Shown here in pieces: positions 25,757-33,154 of a stretch of 64,000 nt of DNA. Each line of letters opens with the position of its first letter. Position 1 is the first letter of the stretch. Origin of the DNA: Beijerinckiaceae bacterium. GTDB lineage: Bacteria > Pseudomonadota > Alphaproteobacteria > Rhizobiales > Beijerinckiaceae. The notes beneath the pieces are model-generated. The model worked only from the letters and a program-made list of their open reading frames with translations, was not told the DNA's origin and searched no databases. Position numbers and translations under genes: made by a program. Where the stretch lies: positions 124,001-188,000 of the forward strand of contig CANGBX010000001.1 in assembly GCA_947452455.1 (NCBI GenBank). The letters run 5' to 3'.

Positions 25757-27043
25757 ATGCTGAAGAAAGAACAGAACGATCTGGTGACCCAGACGGGTCC
25801 GGGAACGCCGATGGGGGATCTTTTCCGCTCCTACTGGCTGCCGATTCTTCTCTCCGAAGAGCTGCCGGAAAATGACTGCCCGCCGGTGCGTGTGAAAGTG
25901 CTCTCCGAGCGCATGATCGCCTTCCGTGATTCTGAAGGCAAACTCGGCCTGATCGACGAATTCTGCGCGCATCGCGGCGTGTCGCTGTGGTTTGGTCGTA
26001 ACGAAGAATGCGGTCTGCGTTGCCCCTATCATGGCTGGAAGTTCGACACGACCGGCCAGTGCGTCGACGTGCCTTCCGAGCCCGCCGAATCTGGCTATGC
26101 CAATAAGGTGAAGCTGAAGGCCTATCCGCTCATCGAAAAGGGCGGCGTGTTGTGGACCTATATGGGCCCGGCCGAAACCACACCGCCCGAGCCCGAGTGG
26201 GAATTTGCCACTGTGCCGCTCAATCAGAGCTTCACCTCGAAGCGCTTGCAGGACAATAACTGGCTGCAGGCCATGGAAGGCGGCATTGATTCCAGCCACG
26301 TGTCCTTCCTGCATCGTGGCGACTTGAACAACGATCCTTTGTTCAAGGGCGCTGCTGGCAACAAGTACAATCTGGCTGATTCCAAGCCTGTGTTTGAAGT
26401 GGTTGAGGCCCCCGGTGGTCTCTACATCGGCGCACGTCGCAATGCGGAAGAGGGCAAATTCTACTGGCGCATCACGCCTTGGGTCATGCCTTGTTTCACC
26501 ATGGTTCCCCCGCGCGGCGATCATCCGATCCACGGCCATTTCTGGGTGCCGATCGATGATGAAACCTGCACGGCCTGGAGCTTCGATTACCATCCGACCC
26601 GTCCGCTGTCTGACAATGAGCGTCAGGCGATGAAGGACGGCAAGGGCATTCATGTGCGCTATGTGCCGGGCACCTATCGCCCGCTCGCCAACAAGGACAA
26701 TGATTATCTCATTGACCGTGAAGCGCAGAAGGCTGGCCGCACCTATTCGGGTGTGGAAGGCATCGGCATGCAGGATGCGTCCTTGCAGGAATCGATGGGC
26801 CCGATCTGTGATCGCACCAAGGAAAATCTGGTCGGCACCGACAATGGCATCATCATGGCCCGTCATCGCTTGATGCGCGCTGCCAAGGCTCTTCATGAAA
26901 AGGGCGTGCTGCCTCCGGGCCGTACGGTCGAAGACATGAAGGTGCGCTCGGCCGCCGTCATTCTGCCGCCGGACCAGCCCTACAAGGATGCCGCAAAGGA
27001 AGCACTCATCGCCAAGGTCGGCGTGAAGCAGACTTCGGTTTAA
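25757..27043 (+). CDS. Rieske non-heme iron oxygenase, alpha subunit (phthalate-dioxygenase-like)
   Basis: The 428-aa oxygenase has a Rieske domain (C70, H72, C89, H92; FCAHRG and RCPYHGW) and a catalytic domain with the mononuclear iron ligands H181 and H186 plus bridging D178 (GGIDSSHVSFLHRG). The third iron ligand, an aspartate, should lie in the C-terminal third. Sequence and length fit the alpha-only phthalate 4,5-dioxygenase / vanillate demethylase branch; no beta subunit is encoded. It should hydroxylate or demethylate an aromatic or related ring substrate with electrons from the neighbouring ferredoxin and reductase. GGGAG precedes the ATG. Confidence 0.92.
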   Translation: MLKKEQNDLVTQTGPGTPMGDLFRSYWLPILLSEELPENDCPPVRVKVLSERMIAFRDSEGKLGLIDEFCAHRGVSLWFGRNEECGLRCPYHGWKFDTTGQCVDVPSEPAESGYANKVKLKAYPLIEKGGVLWTYMGPAETTPPEPEWEFATVPLNQSFTSKRLQDNNWLQAMEGGIDSSHVSFLHRGDLNNDPLFKGAAGNKYNLADSKPVFEVVEAPGGLYIGARRNAEEGKFYWRITPWVMPCFTMVPPRGDHPIHGHFWVPIDDETCTAWSFDYHPTRPLSDNERQAMKDGKGIHVRYVPGTYRPLANKDNDYLIDREAQKAGRTYSGVEGIGMQDASLQESMGPICDRTKENLVGTDNGIIMARHRLMRAAKALHEKGVLPPGRTVEDMKVRSAAVILPPDQPYKDAAKEALIAKVGVKQTSV

Positions 27044-27054
27044 GGCGCCTGTCC

Positions 27055-27195
27055 CCCTCCCCCTTGTGGGGAGGGGCTAGGGGTGGGGGTCGCGCAAGTC
27101 TTTGTCGTTTGCGCGTGTGCAAAAGTGACGAAGATTTATGCGACCCCCACCCTCGCTCGCTTGCAGCGAGTCGTCCCTCCCCACAAGGGGGAGGG
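27055..27195. repeat. Large inverted repeat (MITE-like intergenic element)
   Basis: Perfect 21-base inverted arms at 27055-27075 and 27175-27195 (Pu/Py-rich, CCCTCCCC...GGGGAGGG) enclose a second perfect 13-base inverted pair at 27081-27093 and 27140-27152. A small CTCGCT/AGCGAG hairpin lies inside. The element is 141 bases, lacks an open frame, and separates the Rieske oxygenase from the next operon. A short stretch with similar base pattern occurs near 5325-5367. Confidence 0.85.
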
Positions 27196-27239
27196 AGTTT
27201 TGCTCGCAAGATTGCGCATTCTAGAAAGGAAACGGCGTC

Positions 27240-27743
27240 ATGCTCCTGAGTGAATCGGCCCGCGTTACGACCGCTCAAGAAGCTCGCTTTCGGATCCAGA
27301 CTCCCAATTCCAAGCCGCGCGCTGTGAAAGTGATTGCGCTGGATTCCGAGGCCGCCCGCCTCGTTGATGATATTTCAAAAAAGCCCTGGAATGGCGCGGC
27401 TTTCTTCAAGTCGCTGTCGTTCGAGCAATCGGGCGACGATAATGTCAAAGCATGGTTGAATGATCTGGCCGGCCACACCAGCGATCTTGTTGGCGAAGTT
27501 GCCAATGCTGATTGCGTGGTGGTGATTGCAGGTGCGGGCGAAGATGCGGCCTCTGTCTCGGTGATTGCAGAATTGTGCAATCATTATCACAAGACACTGA
27601 TCGCGCTTGTTGTGCCGCAAGGCTCTTATGAGCAGGATACGGTGGATCGCTCGCTGAAGGCGCTGCGCCCCCATGCCAAAATGCTCGTGATCGCTCATGA
27701 GCGCGATTATATCGAAGCCATGCTGACTGCTTTGCGCGCGTGA
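27240..27743 (+). CDS. Uncharacterised cytoplasmic protein, first gene of permease operon
   Basis: I cannot assign this 167-aa protein. It has no signal peptide or membrane segment. Residues 88-125 (ADCVVVIAGAGEDAASVSVIAEL and following) look like a Rossmann or tubulin-like beta-alpha-beta unit and loosely recall the FtsZ nucleotide-loop region, but the glycine-rich GGGTGTG loop is not preserved. AAGGA lies nine bases before the ATG, just after the large inverted repeat. Its stop overlaps the GTG of the following half-permease by four bases, so it is probably a soluble partner of that membrane pair. Confidence 0.65.
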   Translation: MLLSESARVTTAQEARFRIQTPNSKPRAVKVIALDSEAARLVDDISKKPWNGAAFFKSLSFEQSGDDNVKAWLNDLAGHTSDLVGEVANADCVVVIAGAGEDAASVSVIAELCNHYHKTLIALVVPQGSYEQDTVDRSLKALRPHAKMLVIAHERDYIEAMLTALRA

Positions 27744-28315
27744 CAGACGAGCCGCAAAAAGAACAGCGTCCGTCGAAATTCCGGTCGCTTACCAAATCCA
27801 TTGATCGCTCGCTTCTCGTGATGATGCTGATGGTGGTGGCAGCCGGCGTGGCTTGCTGGTTTGTCGAAGGCCAAGAGGCTTTCATGGAAAGCTTCTCGGC
27901 TGATCTCATCATGATGATGAAGATTGTGCCCAAGCTCGCGGCCGCACTTCTCGTAGCTTCTTTCTTGCAATTGATGATCCCGCGCAAACTGGTTGCGCGC
28001 TGGATCGGCGAAGGCTCTGGTGCCAAAGGTGTAGCCATTGCCACAACCATTGGCGCGCTGACACCGGGCGGTCCGATGACCAGCTTTCCGATGGTCAGCG
28101 CTTTGGCGGAATCGGGCACAGGCCGCGCGCCGCTGATTGCTTATCTTGTGTCATGGTCGAATCTTGGTTTTCAGCGCTTGCTGATCTGGGAATTGCCGCT
28201 GCTGGGGCCAACCTTTTTGATCATGCGTTATATTGCGTGTCTGCCATTGCCGTTTCTGGCGGCGTGGCTGGCCACCAAAATTCCGATGAGTATCGACAAG
28301 GATAAAAAATCCTGA
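27740..28315 (+). CDS. Half-size permease, ArsP/DUF318-like, paralog 1
   Basis: A 191-aa membrane protein with about five helices. The central segment WIGEGSGAKGV...IGALTPGGPMTSFP resembles the repeat unit of the YraQ/ArsP (DUF318) permease family, whose full-length members contain two such units. The next gene encodes a clearly related second unit (IGAFIPSGPSVSFP), so the two probably assemble as a heterodimer equal to one full permease. The GTG start overlaps the upstream stop (GTGA). Cargo unknown; ArsP exports organoarsenicals, and other relatives are uncharacterised. Confidence 0.68.
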   Translation: MTDEPQKEQRPSKFRSLTKSIDRSLLVMMLMVVAAGVACWFVEGQEAFMESFSADLIMMMKIVPKLAAALLVASFLQLMIPRKLVARWIGEGSGAKGVAIATTIGALTPGGPMTSFPMVSALAESGTGRAPLIAYLVSWSNLGFQRLLIWELPLLGPTFLIMRYIACLPLPFLAAWLATKIPMSIDKDKKS

Positions 28316-28821
28316 TGCTCGATCTCTCCACCATCATTCTGTTTCTGATTGCGCTGGGTCTTGCTGTGGTCGCAGCACGCCGCCAGCCCCATATTGTGAA
28401 ACAGGGCACGGTGATGTCGGTGGAGCGTTTTCTGGCCGTCTTGCCACGCATGGCGCTTGCCATTCTTGCCGCTGGGTTTGTCAGCAAGCTTGTGCCGTCT
28501 GGGCCCATTGCCCATCACATCGGGCCGGAGAGTGGCATCTATGGCATTTTGCTGGCTTCGCTGATTGGCGCTTTCATTCCCTCAGGCCCGAGCGTGTCTT
28601 TCCCTGTGGTCGTTGTGCTGTTGCAGGCGGGTGCTGGCTTTCCGCAAGTGGTGGCTTTTCTGTCAGCCTGGTCGGTGGTCGCGCTGCATCGCGTGCTGAT
28701 TTATGAGCTGCCTTTGATGGGCTGGCGCTTTGTTGTGGTGCGCGTTGTGTCCGCACTGCCGCTTGCCCCGCTTTCGGGTGTGCTGGCACAAGTGATCATA
28801 GATATTTTCCCGATAAAATAG
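28315..28821 (+). CDS. Half-size permease, ArsP/DUF318-like, paralog 2
   Basis: A 168-aa membrane protein with four to five helices, homologous to the preceding one. Shared positions include IG..SG, IGA..P.GP..SFP, WS......R.LIYELPL.G and a final LPL segment. It starts with ATG overlapping the upstream TGA by one base. The tandem pair points to duplication of a half-transporter, with both halves kept. I place it in the DUF318-like permeases by pattern only. Confidence 0.66.
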   Translation: MLDLSTIILFLIALGLAVVAARRQPHIVKQGTVMSVERFLAVLPRMALAILAAGFVSKLVPSGPIAHHIGPESGIYGILLASLIGAFIPSGPSVSFPVVVVLLQAGAGFPQVVAFLSAWSVVALHRVLIYELPLMGWRFVVVRVVSALPLAPLSGVLAQVIIDIFPIK

Positions 28822-28833
28822 GGGCTCGTATCG

Positions 28834-29268
28834 ATGAAGAAGCTTTGTCTCGTCTCACTAGGGCTGTTGTTGGCAACCTGTTCGGCTCAGGCCGAGAGCG
28901 CCTCGTTCAAATCTCCGACAGGCAATATCAATTGCATCTATTCCGACTATGACAACAAGCCGGAAGTACGTTGCGACATCATGCAATTCACGCCGTCTTT
29001 CAAAACAGTGCCGCCCGGCACGTCGAATGAGATCATCAGATGCACGCCGCAAAAGCTCAATGCCTTTGTGATCACTCCGAATGATTCAAACGGCTCGGCT
29101 TTCTGCCCCACAGATGCAGCTATTGATGGCGAGCAGGTGGTTCTGGCTTACGGGCAGACGTTCAAGCGCGGCGGCCTTTTGTGCACGTCTGAAACGTCGG
29201 GCGTGACTTGCATGAATGCAGCAGGTCACGGCTTCTCGCTGTCACGCGCTTCGCAGAAAGTTTTTTAA
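28834..29268 (+). CDS. Small secreted protein (DUF6636-like)
   Basis: The 144-aa protein begins with a signal peptide (MKKLCLVSLGLLLATC, likely cleaved after AQA near residue 21). The mature part opens with FKSPTGNINCIY...RCD, the pattern I associate with DUF6636 proteins, and has six or more cysteines suited to disulfides. It is the last gene of the operon with the half-permeases (12-base gap), so it may act in the periplasm with them. Function unknown. Confidence 0.7.
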   Translation: MKKLCLVSLGLLLATCSAQAESASFKSPTGNINCIYSDYDNKPEVRCDIMQFTPSFKTVPPGTSNEIIRCTPQKLNAFVITPNDSNGSAFCPTDAAIDGEQVVLAYGQTFKRGGLLCTSETSGVTCMNAAGHGFSLSRASQKVF

Positions 29269-29273
29269 TCGTC

Positions 29274-29300
29274 CTTGCTTCGCTGACGCTCGTAATGACG
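29274..29300. repeat. Palindromic intergenic repeat, partial copy
   Basis: Only the right half of the repeat is left (TTGCTTCGCT...CTCGTAATGACG), with several changes. It lies directly after the secreted-protein gene. Confidence 0.6.
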
Positions 29301-29319
29301 GCGCAAGGTGCGCAATAAA

Positions 29320-29347
29320 AAAGCGCCGGTGTTTCCACCGGCGCTTT
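29320..29347. terminator. Bidirectional intrinsic terminator
   Basis: A perfect twelve-base-pair stem (AAAGCGCCGGTG with its complement) and the loop TTTC are flanked by A- and T-rich ends. It lies between two convergent operons, the half-permease operon and the molybdenum hydroxylase. Confidence 0.88.
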
Positions 29348-29369
29348 CTGTTTCTTCAATCCTGAAAGA

Positions 29370-31637
29370 TCAGGCCATGCCAGCCTTCAAGCGCTCGGCC
29401 GTGAACGGGCCGCGGCGCAGGCGCACGCCTGTTGCATCAAAGATCGCATTGCCGACAGCGGCGACGACCGGGCGCATCGAGCCTTCACCCGCGCCTGACG
29501 GCGGCAGATTCTGGCGGTTGATGAGCACAACGTCGATCTCATGCGGGCGCTCGGTGATGTCCAGAATCGGATAGGTCAGCCAGTCGACGCTGGTGACATT
29601 GTCCTTGCTGAAATTCACCTCTTCATGCAGCGCGCGCGAGAGGCCTTGGCAGATGTTGCCTTCAATGCCCTGCGTGAGCAGACGCGGGTTGATCACGACG
29701 CCGCAATCATGCGCCACCGTGAACTTGCGCGCATGCACTTTGCCGGTTTTCACATTCACATCGACTTCCGCGACAATCGCGACGCGGGTGCCGTTGCGCT
29801 GCGCATAGGCAATGCCCATCCCCGTCACAACATCACCCTTCTTCGTCTTGGTCGCAGCCGTATGCGGCTTCCAGCCTGCCTTGTCGGCAGCCGCCTTGAG
29901 CACGTCCTTGTCGCGCTGTTCGGTCGCTGTCGCGAGGCGGAAAGCCACCGGATCCTGTCCCAGTGCGAAAGCCACTTCGTCAATGAAGCCTTCATTGGCG
30001 AAGTGAATTTCCGGACCCAGCGGATCGCGCAGATGCGAGGACCGCAGCGGGTTCATCACTTCGAGGAAAGGCGGGATGACTTCCCACGTCTGGTGCTTCA
30101 CCGGGAAGGCATAGGATTCTTCCGGTGTGCCATAGGTGAGGCCGGGCTTGGCTTGGAAGCCAACGGCCTGTGCGCCGAGATTGTCTGACGGATCAGATTC
30201 ATTCGACGACACATTGAGACGGTCAAACGCCTTCGAGTGGAAATGCCACGCGACAACTTTGCCGTCCTTGATGCCTGCACGGATCGTGTGGATCGAGGCA
30301 GGAGACTTCGGATCCCAGCCCGAGCCTTCGTGACGCATGCCCTGATAGCGCACCGGCTTGCCGGTCGCTTTCGAGAAGAGTGCCGCATAGACAGCCGCAT
30401 CGCCCGCATCATTGCGGCCGTAAGAGCCGGGGCCAGCCACCCAGATGCCGCGCACCTGTTCAGGCTTCAGGCCCAGAATCTTGGCCACGCCGTCACCGGC
30501 GAAATGCGGCTTCTGCGAACCCGTCCACAAAGTGGTGATGCCATTGGGCTGATAGTCGACAACCGCGCAGGCAGGGCCCATCGAGGCATGCGACTGGAAC
30601 GGCCATTCATAGGTCGCTTCAATCACCTTGTCGGCACCCTTGAAGGCTTCTTCTACTTTCGCGGGTTCGACATTCTTCGGCGAGCCGCCAGCCTTCAGCA
30701 CTTTCGCATTGCGAATGTGCGTGAAGAGATCCTTCTGGTCTGGGAAGGGGGCCGGCACATCAGACCATGTGACCTTCAGCTGGTTTGCAGCCTTGATCGC
30801 ATCCCATTCCTTGGGCGCAACAACACCGAGCAGTGCTTTTTCAAACACAACCTTGGCGCCGGGAATGTCCTTGATCGAGGCTTCATCCACTTTCACCGGC
30901 ACAGCGCCAGCGCGTGGCGGCATGATGGTGCGGGCATGCAGCATGCCGGGCACTTTGATGTCGACGACATAATCGTCGGTGCCGAGCATTTTATATTCCA
31001 CGTCACGGCGCGGTGCCGAAGTTCCATAGACCTTATAGTCCTTCGGATCTTTCAGCTTGGCGCGTGTCTTCATGGACAGATCGTTGCCGATCTTGCCGTT
31101 CCATTCGACTTCCGTGTCGAACCACTTGCCGCCGACAACTTCGGCGTAGGTCATCTTCTTCGAGGCGTCGGTCTTGGACGAGATCACACCATTGGCCGTG
31201 ACCAGATCTTCCATCGGCACGTTGAGCTGCTTGGAGGCAATTTCCAGCATCACATAACGGGCTTCAGCCGCCGCATTGCGGAGCGTTGCGCCACCATGCG
31301 AAACGCCGGTCGAGCCCGATGCGCCACCCTGATTGAGGCTGGTGCCGGAATCGCCTGCCAGAATGATGACTTTTTCAGCTGGCAGATCGAGCTCTTCAGC
31401 CACCATCTGCGCGACGCCGGTATCTGTGCCCTGGCCCATGTCCATCTTGCCGAAATAGGCGATGGCCGAACCATCCGCACGGATCGAAATGTAAGAAGCA
31501 AGCTTCTTGGGATCGAGCGGCGGGCGCTTGTCGAGACCAGCGACAGCGGCACGCGCTATTTCGCCGGGCATCAAAACAGAAATCGTCAGCGCGCCACCTG
31601 TGGCGAGGAAATGACGACGATTGAGATGCGTGTTCAT
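29370..31637 (-). CDS. Molybdopterin-binding hydroxylase large subunit, Tat-exported (xanthine dehydrogenase family)
   Basis: A 755-aa large subunit of the isoquinoline 1-oxidoreductase / aldehyde oxidase (IorB-like) branch. It starts with a twin-arginine signal (NRRHFLATGGAL), showing export of the folded, cofactor-loaded enzyme to the periplasm. Molybdenum-site features include KMDMGQGTDTGVAQMVAEEL near 65 and the C-terminal GAGEGSMRPVVAAVGNAIF, whose glutamate is the expected catalytic base. The ATG at 31637 follows GGGGAG. It lies 14 bases after its iron-sulfur subunit gene. Substrates are typically N-heterocycles or aldehydes. No cytochrome c or maturation gene accompanies the pair. Confidence 0.88.
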   Translation of the reverse strand: MNTHLNRRHFLATGGALTISVLMPGEIARAAVAGLDKRPPLDPKKLASYISIRADGSAIAYFGKMDMGQGTDTGVAQMVAEELDLPAEKVIILAGDSGTSLNQGGASGSTGVSHGGATLRNAAAEARYVMLEIASKQLNVPMEDLVTANGVISSKTDASKKMTYAEVVGGKWFDTEVEWNGKIGNDLSMKTRAKLKDPKDYKVYGTSAPRRDVEYKMLGTDDYVVDIKVPGMLHARTIMPPRAGAVPVKVDEASIKDIPGAKVVFEKALLGVVAPKEWDAIKAANQLKVTWSDVPAPFPDQKDLFTHIRNAKVLKAGGSPKNVEPAKVEEAFKGADKVIEATYEWPFQSHASMGPACAVVDYQPNGITTLWTGSQKPHFAGDGVAKILGLKPEQVRGIWVAGPGSYGRNDAGDAAVYAALFSKATGKPVRYQGMRHEGSGWDPKSPASIHTIRAGIKDGKVVAWHFHSKAFDRLNVSSNESDPSDNLGAQAVGFQAKPGLTYGTPEESYAFPVKHQTWEVIPPFLEVMNPLRSSHLRDPLGPEIHFANEGFIDEVAFALGQDPVAFRLATATEQRDKDVLKAAADKAGWKPHTAATKTKKGDVVTGMGIAYAQRNGTRVAIVAEVDVNVKTGKVHARKFTVAHDCGVVINPRLLTQGIEGNICQGLSRALHEEVNFSKDNVTSVDWLTYPILDITERPHEIDVVLINRQNLPPSGAGEGSMRPVVAAVGNAIFDATGVRLRRGPFTAERLKAGMA

Positions 31638-31651
31638 GAGTGTGTCTCCCC

Positions 31652-32113
31652 TCAGGCAGTTGCCGCGCGGCGCACAGCACGCATGATCGAGGCGTGAGTC
31701 GCGCAGCGGCACTTCAGGCCGGTGAGCGCTTCTTCGATCTGGGCGTCAGTGGGCTTCGGGGTTTTTTCGAGCAGGGCCACGGTCGTCATCACCCAGCCGT
31801 TCATGCAATAGCCGCATTGCGGCACTTGCTCGGCGATGAAAGCTTCCTGCACTTTGTGCGGCTTGCCGTTCTGGACGAGGCCGCCCATGGTCGTGATCTT
31901 GCCCTTGCCGATGGCGTCGACCGGCATGGAGCAGGAACGGACCGGCTGGCCGTCAATCAGCACCGTGCAGGCGCCGCATTGGGCAAGGCCGCAGCCGAAT
32001 TTAGGGTTGCGCAATCCAAGGTCGTCACGCAGGGCATAGAGCAGCGGCATATCCGGATCTGCGTCTATGGTATGCGCCTTCCCATCGACGTTCAGTTCGA
32101 TGCGTTTGGCCAC
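31652..32113 (-). CDS. [2Fe-2S] subunit of molybdenum hydroxylase
   Basis: A 153-aa protein with two [2Fe-2S] clusters. The plant-type N-terminal site is C41, C46, C49 and C61 (GCGLAQCGAC...RSC). The C-terminal helical site has CGYC near 101 and CRC near 138. It is the IorA/CoxS-type partner of the large subunit that follows, and relays electrons from the molybdenum centre. It has no Tat signal of its own, so it is presumably carried across bound to the large subunit. It is the first gene of this two-gene transcript. Confidence 0.93.
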   Translation of the reverse strand: MAKRIELNVDGKAHTIDADPDMPLLYALRDDLGLRNPKFGCGLAQCGACTVLIDGQPVRSCSMPVDAIGKGKITTMGGLVQNGKPHKVQEAFIAEQVPQCGYCMNGWVMTTVALLEKTPKPTDAQIEEALTGLKCRCATHASIMRAVRRAATA

Positions 32114-32237
32114 GTTATCCTCCTCTTATTATCCGGGGTCATTCACCCCGTTCAGCGCCTATCCTGTCAGCTTTTGTGCGCAGCTCCAATATGCGACTTG
32201 CGCTTTGGCGCATGAGGGGTTGAAAAAGTGATCTGGT

Positions 32238-32801
32238 GTGGATGAGGGGCCGTCTTTGAACAATTTCTATGGCAGCGATGACAAGGGTTTAGCCCCCCTG
32301 ATTCTGACCGCCAGCCTCGAGCCGGAGGCGCAAGAATATTTCGACCGGCTGCGCAAAGCCTATTTTCCGCCCGCCCGGAATATGATTCCCGCGCATCTGA
32401 CGCTCTTCCACGCCCTGCCGGGCGCGCAGCAGGCCGAGATCGAGGAAGAGCTGGCCGAGCGCTGCTGGCAGGCCGAGCCCTTTGAGGCCCATGCCAGCGG
32501 CTTGCGCTTCACGGGCAATGGCGTGGCGGTGGTGGTCGAGGCGCCTGCGCTGGTGGGGCTGCACACTGGCATTGCGATGAGCTGGCGGGAGGTGCTGATC
32601 CCGCAGGATCGCCAGCGTTTCAATCCGCATGTGACCGTGCAGAACAAAGTCACGCCCGCCCATGCCCGCCAGACCTTTGATGCTTTGCAGGCGGTGTTCG
32701 AGCCCTTCCATTTCGAGATCGAGGGGCTGGACCTTTGGCACTATCGCGGCGGGCCATGGGAGGCCGCAGGGCGCTTTCCCTTTGGCGGGGTGCCGGAATA
32801 G
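32238..32801 (+). CDS. 2'-5' RNA ligase / 2H phosphoesterase family protein
   Basis: A 187-aa member of the 2H phosphoesterase superfamily. Both signature motifs are present: H-x-T in AHLTLFHALPG (near 53) and H-V-T in FNPHVTVQNK (near 132). Such proteins act on cyclic phosphodiesters in RNA or nucleotides; the physiological substrate here is unknown. The start is uncertain: GTG at 32238, or a TTG six codons later. Confidence 0.75.
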   Translation: MDEGPSLNNFYGSDDKGLAPLILTASLEPEAQEYFDRLRKAYFPPARNMIPAHLTLFHALPGAQQAEIEEELAERCWQAEPFEAHASGLRFTGNGVAVVVEAPALVGLHTGIAMSWREVLIPQDRQRFNPHVTVQNKVTPAHARQTFDALQAVFEPFHFEIEGLDLWHYRGGPWEAAGRFPFGGVPE

Positions 32802-32853
32802 GGCGCCATCCCTGCGGGGGCGCCAAGTCAACCAGACAAGCCTCACGCCTTGC

Positions 32854-32944
32854 TTCTGGATTGCTTCGCTGCGCTCGCAATGACGGCGCAGAGATGGCGC
32901 ATTCCAGACCGTCATTGCGAGCCGAAGGCGAAGCAATCCAGGGG
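32854..32944. repeat. Palindromic intergenic repeat, rearranged copy
   Basis: A right half (TTCTGGATTGCTTCGC...CAATGACGG, to 32885) is followed by a left half (CCGTCATTGCGAG...AGCAATCCAG, 32908-32941). The order is swapped relative to full copies, as if two neighbouring copies recombined or the outer halves were lost. Confidence 0.8.
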
Positions 32945-32989
32945 CCGCACAGGCGGTCTCTTGGTTATGATCAACAGTGTTCGGGAAAA

Positions 32990-33063
32990 TGGAGCGGGCG
33001 AAGGGAATCGAACCCTCGTATGAAGCTTGGGAAGCTTCCGTTCTACCATTGAACTACGCCCGC
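32990..33063 (-). tRNA. tRNA-Gly (anticodon CCC)
   Basis: Read on the minus strand, the gene folds as a standard cloverleaf. The acceptor stem is GCGGGCG/CGCCCGC, followed by discriminator T and an encoded CCA. The D arm is GTTC-AATGGTA-GAAC, and the anticodon stem GAAGC/GCTTC encloses the loop TTCCCAA. The T arm is AGGG-TTCGATTC-CCT. The anticodon is CCC, reading GGG. Confidence 0.95.
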
Positions 33064-33154
33064 ATCGCGTGGTTCCACCTTAGCAAGCCAGACGCCCCCT
33101 CAGCAAGGGCAAGGCTCTCTTGACGAAAGACACGCCCTCGCTCATGCACCGATC

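Noticed and set aside
30237..31697. A 486-codon plus-strand frame opposite the molybdenum hydroxylase
   Set aside because: The minus-strand protein has a Tat signal and molybdenum-site motifs; the opposite frame has neither a start signal nor a domain.
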